Assembly: GCA_030425055.1 (NCBI GenBank)
Contig: JAUHVN010000211.1
Span: forward strand, 1 to 5,170
DNA: 5,170 nt
Source of the DNA: Actinomycetes bacterium
GTDB taxonomy: Bacteria; Actinomycetota; Actinomycetes; Actinomycetales; Microbacteriaceae
Direction of reading: 5' to 3'
Below the pieces are notes generated by a model, which saw nothing but the letters and a program-made list of their open reading frames with translations, was not told the origin of the DNA and ran no database searches. Each line of letters starts with the position of its first letter. The stretch's first letter is position 1. The position numbers and the translations under genes are program-made. This document shows, piece after piece, positions 2,702 to 5,170 of this stretch.

Positions 2702-5170
2702 ATGACCTACCCCGCCGACGGCTCCGAGCCCGTCGTCCCGAGCCCTCGCTTCCCCGACGTCGAGCAGGGAACGCTCGCCTTCTGGGAGGCCGACCAGACC
2801 TTCCAGGCCTCCATCGCGAACCGCGAGGGCGCGCCGGAATGGGTCTTCTACGACGGCCCGCCGTTCGCCAACGGCCTGCCGCACTACGGGCACCTGCTGA
2901 CCGGATACGCGAAGGACGTCTTCCCGCGCTTCCAGACGATGCGCGGCAAGAAGGTCGACCGCGTGTTCGGGTGGGACACCCACGGGCTTCCGGCCGAGCT
3001 CGAGGCGATGAAGCAGCTCGGCATCACCGAGAAGACCGAGATCGAGCAGATGGGCATCGGCGCCTTCAACGCGAAGGCGCGCGAGTCGGTCCTGGCCTAC
3101 ACCCGCGAGTGGGAGGAGTACGTCACGCGCCAGGCGCGCTGGGTCGACTTCGAGCGCGGCTACAAGACCCTCGACACGTCGTTCATGGAGTCGGTGCTGT
3201 GGGCGTTCGCGACCCTGCACGAGAAGGGCCTCGCCTACGAGGGCCACCGCGTGCTGCCGTACTGCTGGCGCGACGAGACGCCGCTGTCGACGCACGAGCT
3301 GCGCATGGACGATGACGTGTACCAGATGCGGCAGGACCCGTCGGTGACGGTGACGTTCCCGCTGGTCGGCGCGAAGGCCGAGGCGCTCGGACTCACCGCG
3401 GTGCGCGCATTGGCCTGGACGACCACACCGTGGACGCTGCCGACCAACCTCGCCCTCGCGGTGGGTCCCGACATCCGCTACGTCGTCCTTCCCGGCGGCC
3501 CGAACGGCGCCGCCGACGTGCACCACGCTCCCGACGGGTCGGCGGACGACCCGGTCGAGGCCACCGCGCACCGCTACCTCCTGGCCGAGGAGCTGCTCGC
3601 GGGCTACGCGAAGGATCTCGGCTACGAGTCGCCCGAGGCCGCTCGCGAGGCCGTCGAGCAGACCTTCCTCGGCTCGGAACTCGAGGACGTCGCCTACGAC
3701 CGGCTGTTCGACTACTACGCCGACGCCGAGACGTGGGGGACCGGCAGTGCGTGGCGCATCCTCGTCGACGACTACGTGACCACGGGCGACGGCACCGGCA
3801 TCGTCCACCAGGCCCCCGCCTACGGTGAAGACGACCAGCGCGTCACCGAAGCCGCCGGCATCCCGCTCATCATGAGCCTCGACGACGGCGGCCGGTTCCT
3901 GCCCCAGGTCTCCGACGTCGCCGGAACGCTGTGGATGGACGCCAACACGCCGTTGGTGCGCATCCTGCGCCAGAACGGCAGACTGCTGCGCCTCGCGAGC
4001 TACGAGCACTCGTACCCGCACTGCTGGCGGTGCCGCAACCCGCTCATCTACAAGGCGGTCTCGAGCTGGTTCGTGCGCGTCACCGAGATCAAGGACCGGA
4101 TGCTCGAGAACAACGAGCAGATCACGTGGGTGCCGGAGAACGTCAAACACGGCCAGTTCGGCAAGTGGCTCGAGGGCGCGCGCGACTGGTCGATCAGCCG
4201 CAACCGCTTCTGGGGCTCGCCGATCCCGGTGTGGAAGAGCGACGACCCCGAGTACCCGCGCGTGGACGTGTACGGCTCGCTCGCCGAGCTGGAGCGCGAC
4301 TTCGGCCGGCTGCCCCGCAACGCCGAGGGCGAGGTCGACCTGCACCGGCCGTTCATCGACGAGCTCACGAGGCCGAATCCCGACGACCCGACCAGGCGCT
4401 CGACGATGCGCCGCATCGAGGACGTCTTCGACGTGTGGTTCGACTCGGGCTCGATGCCCTATGCGCAGGTGCACTACCCGTTCGAGAACGAGGAGTGGTT
4501 CGACGAGCACGCCCCGGCCGACTTCATCGTCGAGTACATCGGTCAGACGCGCGGTTGGTTCTACGTCATGCACGTGCTGTCGACGGCGCTGTTCGACCGG
4601 CCGGCGTTCACCGGTGTGTCGTGCCACGGCATCGTGCTGGGGTCCGACGGCCTCAAGATGTCGAAGTCGCTGCGCAACTATCCCGACGTCAGCGAGGTGT
4701 TCGACCGCGACGGCTCCGACGCGATGCGCTGGTTCCTCATGTCGTCGTCGGTGCTGCGCGGCGGCAACCTCGTCGTCACCGAAGAGGGCATCCGCGCGGG
4801 TGTGCGCGAGTTCCTGCTGCCGCTGTGGAACGCGTGGTACTTCTTCTCGACGTATGCCAACGCGTCGGGCGAGGGCTACGCGGCGTCGTGGCGCACGGAC
4901 TCGACCGACGTGCTCGACCGCTACATCCTCGCCCTCACCGGCGATCTCGTGCGCGACGTGGCGGCCGACCTCGAGGGTCTCGACTCGACGATGGCGGCGG
5001 CCAAGCTTCGCGACTTCGCCGAGGTGCTCACGAACTGGTACATCCGCCGGTCGCGCGACCGGTTCTGGACCGGCGTGACCGACGATCCCGCGAGCCGCGA
5101 GGCCTTCGACACCCTGTACACGGTGCTCGAGACCCTCACGCGCCTCGCCGCGCCGCTCATCCCGCTCGTC
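2702..5170 (+). CDS. ileS: Isoleucyl-tRNA synthetase, type 2 (eukaryote-like), N-terminal 823 residues; gene runs off the right edge
   Basis: Cytoplasmic class I synthetase that attaches isoleucine to tRNA-Ile and hydrolyses misactivated valine. The HIGH-class motif is HYGH (residues 61-64), followed by GWDTHGLPAE. The CP1 editing domain carries WTTTPWTLPTN (239-249) and GTGIVHQAPAYGEDD (364-378), including the aspartate region needed for editing. The catalytic domain returns with HCWRC (440-444), WSISRNRFWGSPIPVW (496-511), VWFDSGS (578-584) and GQTRGWFY (614-621). KMSKS is intact at 652-656. The anticodon-binding helical domain starts near 738, with NWYIRRSRDRFW at 778-789. Full type 2 enzymes are about 1,040-1,130 residues, so roughly the last quarter is missing. 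The ATG at 2702 is preferred; an in-frame GTG at 2672 would add ten residues but lies inside the T-box switch. Residues 264-292 are a low-complexity insertion within CP1. Regulation is by the T-box leader. The identity is certain. Confidence 0.97.
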   Translation, partial: MTYPADGSEPVVPSPRFPDVEQGTLAFWEADQTFQASIANREGAPEWVFYDGPPFANGLPHYGHLLTGYAKDVFPRFQTMRGKKVDRVFGWDTHGLPAELEAMKQLGITEKTEIEQMGIGAFNAKARESVLAYTREWEEYVTRQARWVDFERGYKTLDTSFMESVLWAFATLHEKGLAYEGHRVLPYCWRDETPLSTHELRMDDDVYQMRQDPSVTVTFPLVGAKAEALGLTAVRALAWTTTPWTLPTNLALAVGPDIRYVVLPGGPNGAADVHHAPDGSADDPVEATAHRYLLAEELLAGYAKDLGYESPEAAREAVEQTFLGSELEDVAYDRLFDYYADAETWGTGSAWRILVDDYVTTGDGTGIVHQAPAYGEDDQRVTEAAGIPLIMSLDDGGRFLPQVSDVAGTLWMDANTPLVRILRQNGRLLRLASYEHSYPHCWRCRNPLIYKAVSSWFVRVTEIKDRMLENNEQITWVPENVKHGQFGKWLEGARDWSISRNRFWGSPIPVWKSDDPEYPRVDVYGSLAELERDFGRLPRNAEGEVDLHRPFIDELTRPNPDDPTRRSTMRRIEDVFDVWFDSGSMPYAQVHYPFENEEWFDEHAPADFIVEYIGQTRGWFYVMHVLSTALFDRPAFTGVSCHGIVLGSDGLKMSKSLRNYPDVSEVFDRDGSDAMRWFLMSSSVLRGGNLVVTEEGIRAGVREFLLPLWNAWYFFSTYANASGEGYAASWRTDSTDVLDRYILALTGDLVRDVAADLEGLDSTMAAAKLRDFAEVLTNWYIRRSRDRFWTGVTDDPASREAFDTLYTVLETLTRLAAPLIPLV

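Noticed and set aside
2839..3828. Plus-strand alternative frames inside ileS (2839-3315 and 3430-3828)
   Set aside because: They are arginine- and glycine-rich out-of-frame readings wholly inside ileS, with no motifs and no ribosome binding site.
2444..4627. A 727-codon open frame on the minus strand opposite ileS and its T-box leader
   Set aside because: It is arginine- and valine-rich with no recognisable domain. It runs across the T-box and is the antisense reading of a high-GC gene, where stop codons are rare. The sense strand encodes an unmistakable IleRS.

Overview
The window is GC-rich (roughly two thirds G+C by eye), with GC-ending codons in every real frame and almost no unaccounted space. 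The protein variants and an ultrashort-Stem-I T-box in front of ileS point to an actinobacterium, most likely a member of the Microbacteriaceae such as Microbacterium. That assignment rests on recognition, not on a search.

Layout. A divergent arrangement is centred near 2450-2480. Leftward (minus strand) run a complete pentapeptide-repeat protein gene (2447 to 1785) and then, after a 101-base gap, valS for valyl-tRNA synthetase (1683 to beyond base 1; the first 561 codons are present). Rightward (plus strand) runs ileS for isoleucyl-tRNA synthetase (2702 to beyond 5170; the first 823 codons are present), preceded by a leader of about 215 bases. No stretch over 300 bases lacks a gene or an assigned structure. 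I see no mobile element, CRISPR array, tRNA or rRNA gene.

The most interesting part is the ileS leader (about 2486-2701). It has every landmark of a T-box riboswitch: an AUC isoleucine specifier in a tiny hairpin loop, a Stem II with an inner hairpin, a perfect Stem III, and the T-box bulge UGGU, complementary to the ACCA end of tRNA-Ile. There is no U-tract, so control should be at translation. The strand CGCAGGG (2631-2637) can pair either with 2662-2669 (antisequestrator) or, extended by one base, with ACCCTGCG at 2686-2693, just upstream of the start codon (sequestrator). This is a two-state switch sensing uncharged tRNA-Ile.

How it fits together. The two flanking genes encode the class I synthetases for the branched-chain amino acids Val and Ile. 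Both are the variants less typical of bacteria: ValRS resembles the archaeal-like type 2, and IleRS resembles the eukaryote-like type 2. Only ileS shows a T-box. The pentapeptide-repeat protein between them has a clean four-pentapeptide (20-residue) rhythm and no assignable function. The window holds no clearly new system; the switch geometry, the compact divergent promoter region and the small pentapeptide protein merit a second look.
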